DNA from: Gloeocapsopsis crepidinum LEGE 06123
GTDB lineage: Bacteria > Cyanobacteriota > Cyanobacteriia > Cyanobacteriales > Chroococcidiopsidaceae
DNA: 64,000 bases
NCBI RefSeq assembly: GCF_015207655.1
Contig: NZ_JADEWN010000016.1
Span: forward strand, 1 to 64,000
Direction of reading: 5' to 3'
A program made the position numbers and the translations under genes. Positions 20,425 through 31,973 of this stretch are shown one piece after another. The notes under the pieces were generated by a model that worked only from the letters and a program-made list of their open reading frames with translations, was not told the DNA's origin and searched no databases. The first letter of the stretch is position 1, and each line of letters begins with the position of its first letter.

Positions 20425-22239
20425 ATGGCTAAATTTGCACTACTTATTGGAGTTAGCCGCCACGGTACTGGCTTTAACACCTTACCTGGTGCAGTAAAAG
20501 ATGTCGAGGCAATGCAACGTGTTCTGCAAAACCCAGATTTAGGATTTGATGAAGTAGAAATTCTACAAAACCCTGAACCTCTGAGCATGCAAGCAGCACT
20601 TGAGGCTTTATTTCGAGATAAGGCGCGTCAAAGTGATGATTTAGTATTACTTTATTTTTCTGGCTACTGTATCAGAGACTACAGTAATAAATTATATTTT
20701 GCGACAAATAGTACTAGTAAAAATCCTCAAAGGGAACTTATTAAATCAACAGTAGTACCGGCTGGTTTTATTCAAGATGTTATGAATGACAGCCGAGCGA
20801 CGCAGCAAGTAGTTATTTTGGATTGTTGCTTTATTCAAGCTGCAGTGAATGTCGTTGCAGCACAGGCTCGTATCTCTGATGATGTTGCTAGGCAACTTGG
20901 AGGTAACAATAGAACTATTTTCTTATCTTCTGTAACTCAATCATTCTTTCAAAATAAAGGAAATGACCTTTCTACTTATACGCGTTACCTTGTTGAAGGT
21001 TTAGAAGGTGCGGCTGATTTAGATGGCGATCGCCAGATTGCAGTTGATGAGTTGCACGAATATGTCAGTCGCAAAGCAGAAGCAACTGCAGCTAATATAG
21101 AACCAGTAATTCTGAGTACACACAATAGCAGAATCTTACTTGTCCCTATATCAGAGATACACTCACGCCGCGAAGAACTACAAATACATCAAGCTAGTAG
21201 GGCAATCTTTGCACCAATACTCCAACATAGAAGCATCCGCCTGCTTTTAGGGGTTAGCTTGACAACGCTTGTCACTTTAGTGGGAGCAACCTATATTCTG
21301 CAACGACAACAATTGTTACAGTTGCCTTTTGGTGAATCTCTCGTTGCTGCACCCAGAGACTACAATCAAACTGCTCAAACACGCCTCGATCACTCCAAGA
21401 CTGTTTGGTCACTGGCGACAACTCAGGATGGTCAAACCCTCGTCAGCAGCAGCGGCGACACAACAATTAGAATTTGGCATTTGCCAAGTGGCAGACCATT
21501 GCGTACGTTATCTGGACATACTGCTGCAGTTTGGTCAGTTGCGATCGCTCCTGATGGTAAATCATTAGTGAGTGGTAGTGGCGATAAAACAATTAAAGTA
21601 TGGAACCTGGAAACAGGTGAACTGATCCGAACTATGAATGGATCGCAAGATACCGTTTGGGCAGTTTCAATTAGCCAAGATGGTAATACTCTATTGAGCG
21701 CTGATGGTAATAACACTATCAAAGTTTGGAATTTACAGTCTGGAGAGTTACTGCGAAGCTTTGCAGCAGAGACACCGCGGTTGAGAACAATTGCACTGAG
21801 TCCTGACGGACAAACCTTAGCGAGTGGCGGTCAAGGTCAAGACATTAACATTTGGGATGTTAATACAGGTAAACTAATTCGCACTCTGGCTGCACACAAA
21901 AGTAAGATTATTACTGTTGCCATTAGCCCTGATGGACAAACATTAATCAGTGGTAGTAATGACGAAACTGTTGAAGTTTGGAACATACACACAGGTAAAT
22001 TAGTACGAACTTTGCACGGACATACAGATCATGTAAACTCAGTAGCAATTAGCGCTGATGGTCAGTTTCTAGTCAGTGGTGCTGAAGATCGCGAAGTCAA
22101 ATTGTGGAGTTTGCGTACAGGTCAGTTATTACATACCTTTCAAGGACATCCTGAGGATGTTTACTCTGTGGCAATTAGCCCTGACGATCAAACGATAATT
22201 AGTGGCGACAAGGAAGGTCAAATTAAATTTTGGCGGTAG
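20425..22239 (+). CDS. Caspase-domain (peptidase C14-like) protein with C-terminal WD40 repeats
   Basis: 'KFALLIGVSRHGTGFNTLPGAVKDVEAMQRVL', 'DDLVLLYFSGYC', 'VVILDCCF'; a TM helix (RLLLGVSLTTLVTLVGATYIL); 7 WD40 blades. Confidence 0.92.
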   Translation: MAKFALLIGVSRHGTGFNTLPGAVKDVEAMQRVLQNPDLGFDEVEILQNPEPLSMQAALEALFRDKARQSDDLVLLYFSGYCIRDYSNKLYFATNSTSKNPQRELIKSTVVPAGFIQDVMNDSRATQQVVILDCCFIQAAVNVVAAQARISDDVARQLGGNNRTIFLSSVTQSFFQNKGNDLSTYTRYLVEGLEGAADLDGDRQIAVDELHEYVSRKAEATAANIEPVILSTHNSRILLVPISEIHSRREELQIHQASRAIFAPILQHRSIRLLLGVSLTTLVTLVGATYILQRQQLLQLPFGESLVAAPRDYNQTAQTRLDHSKTVWSLATTQDGQTLVSSSGDTTIRIWHLPSGRPLRTLSGHTAAVWSVAIAPDGKSLVSGSGDKTIKVWNLETGELIRTMNGSQDTVWAVSISQDGNTLLSADGNNTIKVWNLQSGELLRSFAAETPRLRTIALSPDGQTLASGGQGQDINIWDVNTGKLIRTLAAHKSKIITVAISPDGQTLISGSNDETVEVWNIHTGKLVRTLHGHTDHVNSVAISADGQFLVSGAEDREVKLWSLRTGQLLHTFQGHPEDVYSVAISPDDQTIISGDKEGQIKFWR

Positions 22240-22338
22240 TTTGATCCCTAACTTTTCGGCAGCGGGACACCTATGCCACACAAGAGTACACACTGATTTT
22301 TGGAGATTTTCGCTACAATCTAGTGCTGGAACTTATAA

Positions 22339-23079
22339 ATGCTAGGAGAAGTTAGATTGCCTACATTGGGAGTCAATATCGATCATATTGCAACAATTAG
22401 ACAAGCACGACGAACTGTAGAACCCGATCCTGTCGCAGCAGCAGTCCTTGCCGAATTGGGAGGCGCTGACGGGATTACTGTACATTTACGCGAAGATAGA
22501 CGACATATTCAACAAAGAGATGTGCAGTTGTTGCGGCAAACTGTACGAACGCACTTAAATTTAGAAATGGCAGCTACTGATGAAATGGTGGCGATCGCAC
22601 TTGATATTAAACCGGATTACGTGACTCTTGTTCCCGAAAAACGCGAGGAAGTTACAACTGAAGGTGGATTAGATATTGTTGGTCAACTCGAACGTATGAA
22701 CGAGGTCGTAGACAAGTTACAGTCTGCCGATATTCCTGTTAGTTTGTTTATTGATGCTGATCGCGCACAAATTGAAGCATCTGTCAAGACTAAAGCTCAA
22801 TTTATTGAGTTACATACTGGGCGTTATGCAGAAGCCCACAACGAAGCAAATAGACAACAAGAACTTACAGTCCTTTCTCAAGGTGCCGAACAAGCGATCG
22901 CATCGGGGTTACGCGTCAATGCTGGACATGGATTGACGTATTGGAACGTCTATGCCGTGGCTTGTATTTCAGGTATGGAAGAACTCAATATTGGTCATAC
23001 AATTGTTAGTCGAGCAGCTTTAGTTGGTTTAGAACGTGCTGTTCGTGAGATGAAACAAGCAATTCGTGGAGAGTTATAA
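22339..23079 (+). CDS. pdxJ: Pyridoxine 5'-phosphate synthase
   Basis: '[48 protein letters not shown]', '[15 protein letters not shown]'. Confidence 0.97.
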   Translation: MLGEVRLPTLGVNIDHIATIRQARRTVEPDPVAAAVLAELGGADGITVHLREDRRHIQQRDVQLLRQTVRTHLNLEMAATDEMVAIALDIKPDYVTLVPEKREEVTTEGGLDIVGQLERMNEVVDKLQSADIPVSLFIDADRAQIEASVKTKAQFIELHTGRYAEAHNEANRQQELTVLSQGAEQAIASGLRVNAGHGLTYWNVYAVACISGMEELNIGHTIVSRAALVGLERAVREMKQAIRGEL

Positions 23080-23151
23080 AGTTCTCCTTAAATCAGTAAA
23101 TGAAAGGTGAGATAATAACTACTCCCTGCGTCCTATTTTCTAGTCTCCAAT

Positions 23152-23484
23152 ATGCAAACTTACTACTACGTTCTGGCAAGTCAGCGCTTTCTCGTAGAAG
23201 AAGAACCATTGGATGAGGTTCTCAGAGAACGCACGCGCAATTATCACGAACAAGAAAAAGAAATCGATTTCTGGTTAGTCCTGCAGCCAGCCTTTTTAGA
23301 AGCACCTGAAATGGCACAAATCAAAGCTAAATGTCCTCAACCTGCTGCAGCGGTGATTTCTACGAGTTCTCAATTTATTACTTGGCTGAAATTACGATTA
23401 GAGTACGTCATCACAGGAGAATTTCAAGCACCGTCACAGACAATTCCTAATCCCTTAGCTTCGCTGGCGTCAATGTCGTCATAA
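23152..23484 (+). CDS. MgPME-cyclase complex family protein
   Basis: 'TYYYVLASQRFLVEEEPLDEVLRERTRNYHEQEKEIDFWLV...ITWLKLRLEYV' resembles the conserved cyanobacterial family. Confidence 0.75.
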   Translation: MQTYYYVLASQRFLVEEEPLDEVLRERTRNYHEQEKEIDFWLVLQPAFLEAPEMAQIKAKCPQPAAAVISTSSQFITWLKLRLEYVITGEFQAPSQTIPNPLASLASMSS

Positions 23485-23485
23485 A

Positions 23486-24133
23486 ATGAAAAGCAATATC
23501 AGTGAGGAGGCTATGTACCAACGTGGAGCGATGCCACTACTCGGCTTAATTGTACTCTCTGCTGTCCGTTGGGTTATGAGTATGAATGTGGCAGTGGCTC
23601 AATCAACTCCTCCTGATTGCCAGCCACCAAGAACGGGCGAATATCTTGTATTAGTGCGATCGCCAACGCCAGCAGCACAAGAAAAACTACGTCGTGCTTT
23701 GCCACCTAATACTAATACTATCGTTTGCCGCTATCTCAACGAGACAGTAACGCGCACTGGCACTTTTACACAATTAGACAATGCCAACTCGCAAGTACAA
23801 TCGATTCGCTCCTTAGGGGTAGCAGCCTTTGTTGTCCGTCCTAGTACAAACCCACAAGCATCAACACTAGCAGATCCCCAGCCTTTAGGTGCAGGATATG
23901 CGGTGTTAGTTGAATATTTCAACCGTCCCGAAACTGCAGCACAGGTACAGCAATTTTTAGGGACTGACGTCGGTTTAACTTCATATGTCCAGCGCCCTTA
24001 CTTACTCGCACTACATACAAGCGATCAAAACAAAGCGACTGAAACGTTAAAAAGACTCAGCGATCAGGGCTTTTATGCTTTGTTAGTCAATAGTCGCCAA
24101 GTTACCCTCATCCGCCCCAAAGCTTCACCGTAA
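23486..24133 (+). CDS. Hypothetical secreted protein
   Basis: 215 aa with signal-like N-terminus (LLGLIVLSAVRWVMSMNVAVAQS); weakly SPOR-like repeated halves. Confidence 0.7.
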   Translation: MKSNISEEAMYQRGAMPLLGLIVLSAVRWVMSMNVAVAQSTPPDCQPPRTGEYLVLVRSPTPAAQEKLRRALPPNTNTIVCRYLNETVTRTGTFTQLDNANSQVQSIRSLGVAAFVVRPSTNPQASTLADPQPLGAGYAVLVEYFNRPETAAQVQQFLGTDVGLTSYVQRPYLLALHTSDQNKATETLKRLSDQGFYALLVNSRQVTLIRPKASP

Positions 24134-24170
24134 AATTTTACTTTCAATTAGAGAGTACTATTAATAATTC

Positions 24171-24201
24171 CCTCGCTCCTCACTCCTCACTCCTCGCCCC
24201 T
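24171..24201. repeat. Heptanucleotide short tandem repeat (CTCCTCR)n
   Basis: ccctcg-ctcctca-ctcctca-ctcctcg-cccc, immediately before the stop of the minus-strand PAP2 gene. Confidence 0.7.
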
Positions 24202-24202
24202 A

Positions 24203-24658
24203 CTAATATGCCGGACTTGCTAACCAAGAAATTGTTACGCCGAGAACTGATCCAACAATCACTTGAAAAGGTGTATGTCCAAGTAATTCTTTGAGTCGGT
24301 CTTCATTAAATTCTTTGTGTTCGTGGAATAGTTCGTCAATCATTTGATTCAAAATGCGTGCTTGTTTACCTGCCGCTTGACGAACTCCAGCAGCATCGTA
24401 CATCACGATAATGGCAAAAATGGTAGCGATCGCAAACTCACTACTTGCCCACCCAGAAGTTTGACCAATACCTGTAGCTAAGGCTGTAACGAGTGCTGAA
24501 TGTGCGCTAGGCATTCCGCCAGTTGTGACAAGAACGCGCATATCAAACTTGTGATTTTTGATTAATTCTATGACGAGCTTTGATGCTTGAGCGATGAGAC
24601 AAGCTATTACAGCAACCAGCATTACACTGTTGTCTAGAATGTCGCCAAAGTCCTGCAT
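24203..24658 (-). CDS. Divergent PAP2 family protein
   Basis: 'GGMPSAHSALVTALATGIGQTSGW', 'YDAAGVRQAAGKQA', 'LKELLGHTPFQVIVGSVLG'. Confidence 0.92.
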   Translation of the reverse strand: MQDFGDILDNSVMLVAVIACLIAQASKLVIELIKNHKFDMRVLVTTGGMPSAHSALVTALATGIGQTSGWASSEFAIATIFAIIVMYDAAGVRQAAGKQARILNQMIDELFHEHKEFNEDRLKELLGHTPFQVIVGSVLGVTISWLASPAY

Positions 24659-24702
24659 GGTGTTTTGATGTCGGTTAAAAGATAGGCTGATAGCTGATAG
24701 CT

Positions 24703-25629
24703 TTAGTGCGTGCGGCTAGTGATAAATTTGGCGATCGCTTGTAGCGGAAGTGCTCTTTCTCCAAAAGAATCAAGTTCCGCAATTGCCGCTTGAATCAGTT
24801 GTTGTGCTTGACGCTGAGATTCCTCCAAGCCCCAAATACTCGGATAAGTTGCTTTTTGTGCTTGTAAATCTTTACCAGCAGTTTTACCGAGTTCTTCTTG
24901 AGTCGCAGTAATATCCAAAATATCATCAACAATCTGAAATGCTAACCCAATATTTTGTGCATAGCGCGTTAACCGTTGCAAATCTGCTTCTGGCGCACCC
25001 GCTAAAATCGCCCCACAAACAACACAAGCTTCTAACAAAGCTGCAGTTTTGTGATTGTGAATAAAGTTTAGCGTGTCAATTGAGACATCTGCTTTGCCTT
25101 CTGATTCTAGATCGACAACCTGACCGCCAACTAGACCTGCAGCACCAACAGCACGTCCTAGGCGACTAATCACTTGTAAAACTTGCTGTGCTGGCACATT
25201 TTCTGTCCTAGCCGCAACGTACTCAAATGCGTAGGCTAATAAACCATCTCCTGCCAGAATTGCAATGTCCTCTCCATAAACTTTGTGATTTGTCAACCTC
25301 CCGCGTCGATAATCATCATTATCCATTGCTGGCAGATCGTCGTGGATTAATGACATCGTGTGAATCATCTCCACAGCACAAGCTGTTGGTGTTGCCATTT
25401 CTGCTGTACCTCCAGTAAGTTCGCAGGTTGCAAGACACAGAATTGGACGTAGCCGTTTACCGCCAGCTAATAGTGAGTAGCGCATTGCCTCATAAATCTT
25501 CTCTGGATAAGTGACTGGCAGGGCACGATCAAGCGCTGCTTCAACTTGAGATTGCCGCTGTTGTAAATAAGCTGGTAGGTCAAATGGTACTTTTTCTTGA
25601 GGCGTTTGTAGGTTATCCGTTACTACCAT
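24703..25629 (-). CDS. crtE: Geranylgeranyl/farnesyl diphosphate synthase
   Basis: '[12 protein letters not shown]', first Asp-rich '[14 protein letters not shown]', second 'FQIVDDILD'. Confidence 0.95.
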   Translation of the reverse strand: MVVTDNLQTPQEKVPFDLPAYLQQRQSQVEAALDRALPVTYPEKIYEAMRYSLLAGGKRLRPILCLATCELTGGTAEMATPTACAVEMIHTMSLIHDDLPAMDNDDYRRGRLTNHKVYGEDIAILAGDGLLAYAFEYVAARTENVPAQQVLQVISRLGRAVGAAGLVGGQVVDLESEGKADVSIDTLNFIHNHKTAALLEACVVCGAILAGAPEADLQRLTRYAQNIGLAFQIVDDILDITATQEELGKTAGKDLQAQKATYPSIWGLEESQRQAQQLIQAAIAELDSFGERALPLQAIAKFITSRTH

Positions 25630-25829
25630 TCCTGAGTTCCTTCAGCTGCTGTGGTATCCGTAACAATTTTACGGGGCTTTGGGAAGTTTATGAATGACAA
25701 ATTCAGCATTTGTCATATCATCTCTGTTCAAATAACTAAGCTATCGGCAATACTGCTAGTGGTTAGTCGATAGTCACTAATCACTAGTCACCGCTTTAAT
25801 CATCGGTAACTAGCTAAATTTGATGTTGT

Positions 25830-26711
25830 TCACTGATGGCGTTGCAGATAACTTGTAACCGTATTTTGTAATAACATCGCTACAGTCATTGGGCCAATTC
25901 CCCCAGGAACAGGAGTAATATACTCTGCCACATTCTGCACGGCATCGAAGTCTACATCGCCTACCAAGCGGCTACTACCACTTCCATCAGTAACGCGATT
26001 AATTCCTACATCGACAACAACCGCCCCAGGTTTTACCATATCCACTGTAATTAGTCCAGGACGACCAACAGCACCGATTAAAATATCCGCAGACCGCGTT
26101 ATTGCACCTAAATTTTGCGATCGGGAATGAGCGATTGTCACTGTAGCATCTTCTGCGAGTAGCATCAAAGCTAAAGGCTTCCCAACTAAAATACTACGCC
26201 CAACAACAACAGCTTGCTTACCTTTTAGCGGAATTTGATATTCTTGCAACAACCGCATCACTCCTGCTGGAGTACAGCTACGTAAACCTTGTTCTCCTCG
26301 CACAAGTTTTCCTAAGTTAGTGGGATGCAGTCCATCTGCATCTTTGTCAGGATCGATTTGGAGTAGCAGCGCAACTGCATCTAAGTGTCCTGGCAAAGGT
26401 AACTGCACTAAAATGCCGTCAACTCGTTCATCTTGATTAAGACGGTGAATTGTCTGTTCTAATTCTGCCTGCGTCACTTCAATTTCAAAATGCTGCCCAA
26501 ACGAAGCAATTCCTACATTAGTGCAAGCGCGTTCTTTGTTACGAACATATGCAGCACTCGCAGGATTATCTCCTACCATCAATACTGCTAAGCCAGGTGG
26601 ACGATTAAATTGATTTTGAGTTTGAATTTGTTCTTTGAGTTCGCTTTGAAGACGTTGCGCCAAAGCTTTACCATTCAACAATTGTGCTTGCTTCATAACC
26701 ATTCTTGGCAC
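25830..26711 (-). CDS. folD: Bifunctional methylenetetrahydrofolate dehydrogenase/cyclohydrolase
   Basis: '[15 protein letters not shown]', '[18 protein letters not shown]', '[14 protein letters not shown]'. Confidence 0.97.
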   Translation of the reverse strand: MPRMVMKQAQLLNGKALAQRLQSELKEQIQTQNQFNRPPGLAVLMVGDNPASAAYVRNKERACTNVGIASFGQHFEIEVTQAELEQTIHRLNQDERVDGILVQLPLPGHLDAVALLLQIDPDKDADGLHPTNLGKLVRGEQGLRSCTPAGVMRLLQEYQIPLKGKQAVVVGRSILVGKPLALMLLAEDATVTIAHSRSQNLGAITRSADILIGAVGRPGLITVDMVKPGAVVVDVGINRVTDGSGSSRLVGDVDFDAVQNVAEYITPVPGGIGPMTVAMLLQNTVTSYLQRHQ

Positions 26712-26833
26712 CTTCCTTTAGCAAAGCTACATTGAGTAACCTTGTACTCGCATCAAAAGTATTATGGCAATGGTCAACACGGTTAGGATCTTCAAGATGC
26801 TCAAAGCCATTTCCAAATCTCGCTTTTAACCCT

Positions 26834-26868
26834 GAACCAAAGGTCTGAGAAAAGCGCGTCCTCTGACC
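26834..26868 (+). repeat. Dispersed repeat, copy 1 (GAACCAAAGGTCTGAGAAAAGCGCGTCCTCTGACC)
   Basis: Near-identical 35 bp copy at 32008-32042. Confidence 0.75.
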
Positions 26869-26969
26869 CCTGACCCTGCCATACGTCTAATCGAAACTAA
26901 TTTTTTCTAACAATACTGGGCGATCGCAATTTCTCCGCATACGATTGAAATCTACTTACTTCATTAGTT

Positions 26970-27410
26970 GTGATGGTGCCAATGACTATGCAATTTCTTC
27001 GTCAGGCGATCGCGCCACAACTGAAACCTCTATACATTCTACCTTCTCTCTTGCTGACTGGTCTACTTGGCTGTAGCGGTGTACCTTCTGCACTCAACAG
27101 CATTAATGTAGGTTTTGGAGTTGATGTTTCTCAAATTGGTGATATTGAACCAACGCGCGATCAAGACAAAACAATCTATGTTCAGGGTAAAGTTGCGGCG
27201 CTGGTTCCTTTAGTCGATTGGTTGGCTTACCAAGTTCAAGACTCTAGTGGCACAATTTGGGTGTTAACTAATCAACGGAACATTCAACTTGCAGATCGAG
27301 TTTTAATTGAAGGAAAGCTACGCTATCACAGTATTCCTGTTGCAGAACAAGATTTTGGTGAGGCTTATGTCGAAGAACACCGCCAACTTGAACGTATTCC
27401 TTCCCAGTAA
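26970..27410 (+). CDS. Hypothetical lipoprotein (OB-fold-like)
   Basis: Signal peptide with 'LLTGLLGCSG' lipobox; 'IYVQGKVAALVPLVDWLAYQVQDSSGTIWVLT' OB-like strand pattern. Confidence 0.78.
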   Translation: MMVPMTMQFLRQAIAPQLKPLYILPSLLLTGLLGCSGVPSALNSINVGFGVDVSQIGDIEPTRDQDKTIYVQGKVAALVPLVDWLAYQVQDSSGTIWVLTNQRNIQLADRVLIEGKLRYHSIPVAEQDFGEAYVEEHRQLERIPSQ

Positions 27411-27418
27411 ACTAACGT

Positions 27419-27856
27419 ATGAACGATCAGAAAATTCATGTTGCGATCGCTGTTCTCTATCGCCAGAATCAATTTCTCATGCAATTACGCGATAATATTC
27501 CTGGAATTCTTTATCCAGGTCATTGGGGTTTATTTGGCGGACACATTGAATCTGGAGAAGTCCCCGAAGTTGCAATAATACGAGAACTACAAGAGGAAAT
27601 CAACTACACTCCACCAGCGATCCTAAACTTTAGCTGCTATTACGATGAAAAAGTTGTACGTCATGTTTATCACGCACCATTAACTGTAGAACTCGATCAA
27701 CTTGTTCTCAATGAGGGATGGGATATGGGTTTGCTAACACCTCAACAAGTTTTACAAGGTGAATGTTATTCTGCAAAAGCTGGCGAATATAAGCCTTTAG
27801 GCGCTCCTCATCAAAAAATCTTGCTAGACTTTATTAAGCTTAAGCCTTATTCGTAA
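27419..27856 (+). CDS. NUDIX hydrolase
   Basis: 'GHWGLFGGHIESGEVPEVAIIRELQEEINY' Nudix box. Confidence 0.93.
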   Translation: MNDQKIHVAIAVLYRQNQFLMQLRDNIPGILYPGHWGLFGGHIESGEVPEVAIIRELQEEINYTPPAILNFSCYYDEKVVRHVYHAPLTVELDQLVLNEGWDMGLLTPQQVLQGECYSAKAGEYKPLGAPHQKILLDFIKLKPYS

Positions 27857-28706
27857 GCAATACTCCTACCACTACTAAAGCACCCCCCATTAACAAGCTA
27901 AGAGTGATTTCTTCTTGTAATAGAACTGCTGCTAGCAAAATTGCTGATACGGGTACTAAATTGATAAAAATTGCAGCTTTAGCAGGTCCAATCGCTTTTA
28001 CGCCTTCAGAATACCAAATAAAGCCAAGCGCAGAACTTAAAAATCCTAAATATAAAATAACTAACCAAGTTGCCAAATCAATCTGAATCAATTCTTGAAG
28101 AAACCCCTCTATTGCAGCTGGAATAAATAAGGCAACTGTACCAATAAGACAAGCATAAGTTGTTGCGACTAAAGGAGAAAGCTGCTGCATCGCAATTTTA
28201 CCAATTAGCGTATAAGCAACCCAGCTAAATACGCATCCAAAAAGAAAAAAGTCTCCCAAACTTAAATTATTATCTAAAGTATCTAGCATTCCTCTACTAA
28301 TTGCTAGAGCTGCTCCTAACAGAGAAGTAATAATTCCTATTGTTTTTAAAGTAGTAAGTTTCTCTTTAAAAAACAAGACAGAACCAAGCGCAATAAAGGT
28401 AGGATTTAAGGCAACAATTAATGCAGCACGACTAGCTGCAATAGTTTGTAAGCCAAAAAAAAAGAATGCATTATATGCAAAAACTCCTGTCATTCCCAGT
28501 AGAAAAACTTGCAAAAGTTGCTTCTTTTGAAGTTGAGGTAGGTGTCCCTCTATTTTTAATGTGAGTAGTAGCAGACAAATTGAGGAAACAGCAAAACGAC
28601 AAAATGCTGCTGAGAAAGGTTCTAAACTTTGTACTACTAGCCTTCCTGCAATAAATGTACTGCCCCAAACTACCGCAGTTAGTACCAGTTTGATATAAAC
28701 TATCAA
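27840..28706 (-). CDS. EamA/DMT-superfamily transporter
   Basis: About 10 TM helices, 'VWGSTFIAGRLVVQSLEPFSAAFCRF', 'LGFIWYSEGVKAIGPAKAAIFINLVPV'; 3' ends overlap the convergent NUDIX gene by 17 bp. Confidence 0.93.
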   Translation of the reverse strand: MIVYIKLVLTAVVWGSTFIAGRLVVQSLEPFSAAFCRFAVSSICLLLLTLKIEGHLPQLQKKQLLQVFLLGMTGVFAYNAFFFFGLQTIAASRAALIVALNPTFIALGSVLFFKEKLTTLKTIGIITSLLGAALAISRGMLDTLDNNLSLGDFFLFGCVFSWVAYTLIGKIAMQQLSPLVATTYACLIGTVALFIPAAIEGFLQELIQIDLATWLVILYLGFLSSALGFIWYSEGVKAIGPAKAAIFINLVPVSAILLAAVLLQEEITLSLLMGGALVVVGVLLTNKA

Positions 28707-29228
28707 TATTAAAACCCAAATATTAGCATTTGTTTTCTATTGTCTCATATATTTAAATATCAAGCACAGCAGTATTTTTACCTAAAAAAAGTTCTTGTGA
28801 TTTTTAACTTTTATTAGAATCAAATGCTAAATTGAATAATTGGAATTAGCTATAAGTAAGTGAAAATAAACATAGCTTAAAAGCTGTTAAAGAGGAAATT
28901 GATAATAGTTGATTAGCTAGCTATTAATCACGAATTAGTATAAAAAATGTGAAGAATTATCATGCCCACTTACTCAAATACCAAAAATGAGGTGGATATT
29001 TTGCTTGATTGTACTTAATTCAACAAAGTTTTTAAAAACTCAATGCGGTTTTAATATTTATATATAAATAAGAACTAAATAAGATAGTATAATATGTTCG
29101 AGTATTAATAAAATTTTCTAACTAAAAACTGAATGTGCAGATACTGTCCTAAGCTAGGATAGCTATCAGTGAACTGATTAACTACCTGTATTAAATTAAA
29201 CGAAGACCAAGGCACACAACTGATTGCG

Positions 29229-31838
29229 ATGAACACCTCCTCCTCTGCATCTACTTCCGTGGAATTTAATGGTAAGCCGATGCTGCGTAACGCTGACTAT
29301 CGGAAATTGGATATTACCAAACTTTCACCAATGTACCAGCACTTTGTAAAAGTGAAAGAACAGTATCCAAATACAATACTACTGTATCGATGTGGAGATT
29401 TTTTTGAAACCTTTTTTCTTGATGCGCTGACGGTTTCGCAGGAATTAGAACTTGTCCTGACGAGTAAAGAAGGAGGAAAGGAAATCGGGCGAGTGCCAAT
29501 GACAGGAGTGCCGCATCATGCACTAGAGCGGTATTGTGCAATGTTAGTTGAGAAGGGCTATGCGATCGCAATTTGCGACCAAGTTGAAGATGCAGAAGTT
29601 GCCGCAGCCCAACATCGTCAAGTGCGTCGAGAAGTCACGCGGGTACTTACTCCAGGAACACTTTTAGATGACGGAATGCTGCAAGCACGGTGCAACAACT
29701 TTTTAGCAGCAGTTGTCATTGCAGGCAGTCATTGGGGATTAGCCTATGCAGATATTTCTACAGGGGAATTCTTAACAACACAAGAAAGTAACTTAGAGCA
29801 GCTAACGCAAGAATTAATGCGGCTACAACCTTCAGAGGTGCTAGTGCCTACTAATGCTCCAGATTTAGGAAGTTTACTACGTCCTGGAGAAACTTCTGAA
29901 CATTTGCCATCTTGTTTGCCAACTTCATTTTGCTATGCGCTGCGATCGCACACTCCATTTACTCCAGCAGAAGCGCGACAGCGTTTAGTCCAAAAATTTC
30001 GAGTGCGATCGCTTGAGGGCTTGGGTTGCGAACATCTTCCTCTAGCAGTGAGGGCTGCTGGTGGTTTATTACAATATCTAGAAGAAACGCAAAAAGAAAA
30101 TCCAATTGCGCTACAAACCTTACGCACCTATACAATTACTGATTACTTAATATTAGATCACCAAAGTCGGCGAAATTTAGAAATAACGCAAACAGTCCGT
30201 GATGGTACGTTTCATGGTTCATTACTATGGGCATTAGACCGCACTAGCACAGCGATGGGTGGACGAACCTTGCGTCGCTGGTTTTTGCAGCCACTTATAG
30301 ATATTAAGGGGATTCGTGCCCGACAAGATACGATTCAAGAATTAATCGAAGATAGTTCGCTGCGTCAGGATTTACGTGCCTGTTTGCGACAAATTTACGA
30401 TCTAGAAAGATTAACAGGTCGTGCAGGTTCTGGTAGTGCAAATGCTAGAGATCTTGTTGCTTTAGCAGATTCGCTGGCAAGACTGCCTGAGATTGCTCGT
30501 CTTGTAGAAACGGCAAAATCGCCATATCTACGGGCTTTACAAAAAGTCCCATCGATACTGCAAGAATTAGGTGTCAAACTTCGCAACCATCTTGTTGAGT
30601 CACCGCCGATTTTACTTTCTGAAGGCGGCTTAATTCGCCCTGGCGTCGATTCACAACTTGATGAGAGACGCACCACCGTAGAAGCAGATCAGCAATGGAT
30701 TGCGAATTTAGAAATAGAGGAACGCGCTAAGACAGAAATTCCCACATTGAAGGTAGGTTACAACAAAACCTTTGGTTATTACATCAGTATTTCTCGCAGC
30801 AAAGCCGATCAAGTTCCCAAGCATTACATCCGCAAGCAAACACTAACGAATGAAGAACGATATATCACTCCTGAGTTGAAAGAACGCGAAAGTCGCATCC
30901 TTAGTGCTAGAGACGATTTGAATCGCTTAGAGTATGAAGTGTTTACGCAATTGCGTGGTGAAGTTGCCGAACACGCTGAATTGATTCGCAATATTTCGCG
31001 TGCTGTAGCAGCGGCAGATGTATTGTGTGGTTTAGCTGAAGTAGCAGTTTATCAAGGCTACTGCCGACCAGAAATGGTGGAAGGGCGAGAAATTATTATC
31101 AAAGATGGGCGTCACCCTGTTGTCGAACAGTCTTTACCTGCAGGCTTTTTCGTTCCCAATTCTGCCTGTTTAGGTAATACACCATCAAACCAATTTCCCG
31201 ATCTCATTATTCTCACAGGTCCGAATGCAAGTGGCAAAAGTTGCTATCTGCGTCAAGTAGGATTGATACAGTTAATGGCACAGGTGGGTAGTTTTGTTCC
31301 AGCCAATTCTGCACGATTGGGGATTTGCGATCGCATTTTTACGCGGGTCGGTGCAGTAGATGACTTAGCAACAGGTCAATCAACTTTTATGGTTGAAATG
31401 AATGAAACAGCCAATATTCTCAATCATGCTACTTCGCGATCGCTCGTGTTGCTAGATGAAATTGGCAGAGGAACTGCAACATTTGATGGTCTTTCAATTG
31501 CGTGGGCAGTAGCTGAATACTTAGCCTCAGAGATTCAAGCGCGGACGATCTTTGCAACACACTACCACGAGTTGAATGAACTCGCTTCAATTTTGCCGAA
31601 CGTTGCTAATTATCAAGTCACTGTGAAAGAACTACCCGATCAAATCATCTTTTTACATCAAGTACAACCAGGAGGCGCAGATAAATCTTATGGCATTGAG
31701 GCAGGACGTTTGGCAGGATTGCCACCAGTGGTGATTCAACGCGCCAAACAGGTCATGGGACAAATTGAAAAGCATAGTAAAATTGCTGTCGGACTGCGTG
31801 AGGGTGTAGATGTCAAACAAGCGTTAAAGGCAAACTAA
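29229..31838 (+). CDS. mutS: DNA mismatch repair protein MutS
   Basis: '[30 protein letters not shown]', '[23 protein letters not shown]', '[21 protein letters not shown]', 'FATHYHEL'. Confidence 0.98.
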   Translation: MNTSSSASTSVEFNGKPMLRNADYRKLDITKLSPMYQHFVKVKEQYPNTILLYRCGDFFETFFLDALTVSQELELVLTSKEGGKEIGRVPMTGVPHHALERYCAMLVEKGYAIAICDQVEDAEVAAAQHRQVRREVTRVLTPGTLLDDGMLQARCNNFLAAVVIAGSHWGLAYADISTGEFLTTQESNLEQLTQELMRLQPSEVLVPTNAPDLGSLLRPGETSEHLPSCLPTSFCYALRSHTPFTPAEARQRLVQKFRVRSLEGLGCEHLPLAVRAAGGLLQYLEETQKENPIALQTLRTYTITDYLILDHQSRRNLEITQTVRDGTFHGSLLWALDRTSTAMGGRTLRRWFLQPLIDIKGIRARQDTIQELIEDSSLRQDLRACLRQIYDLERLTGRAGSGSANARDLVALADSLARLPEIARLVETAKSPYLRALQKVPSILQELGVKLRNHLVESPPILLSEGGLIRPGVDSQLDERRTTVEADQQWIANLEIEERAKTEIPTLKVGYNKTFGYYISISRSKADQVPKHYIRKQTLTNEERYITPELKERESRILSARDDLNRLEYEVFTQLRGEVAEHAELIRNISRAVAAADVLCGLAEVAVYQGYCRPEMVEGREIIIKDGRHPVVEQSLPAGFFVPNSACLGNTPSNQFPDLIILTGPNASGKSCYLRQVGLIQLMAQVGSFVPANSARLGICDRIFTRVGAVDDLATGQSTFMVEMNETANILNHATSRSLVLLDEIGRGTATFDGLSIAWAVAEYLASEIQARTIFATHYHELNELASILPNVANYQVTVKELPDQIIFLHQVQPGGADKSYGIEAGRLAGLPPVVIQRAKQVMGQIEKHSKIAVGLREGVDVKQALKAN

Positions 31839-31895
31839 CTTTTGATGCGCATTTTATGCCAACGATCAATATGGTTAGGACGTTATTAAAGTCTT

Positions 31896-31970
31896 GAGTT
31901 TTGGAAAGCGAACAAAGATACCGGAGGCATTTATTAAAAGAAGTGTCTTAACTCAACACTCAACACTTAT
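31896..31970 (+). repeat. Dispersed repeat (GAGTTTTGGAAAGCG...GAGGCATTTATT), copy in + orientation
   Basis: Related copies at about 15185-15254 (reverse) and 43310-43376 (+). Confidence 0.7.
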
Positions 31971-31973
31971 AAT

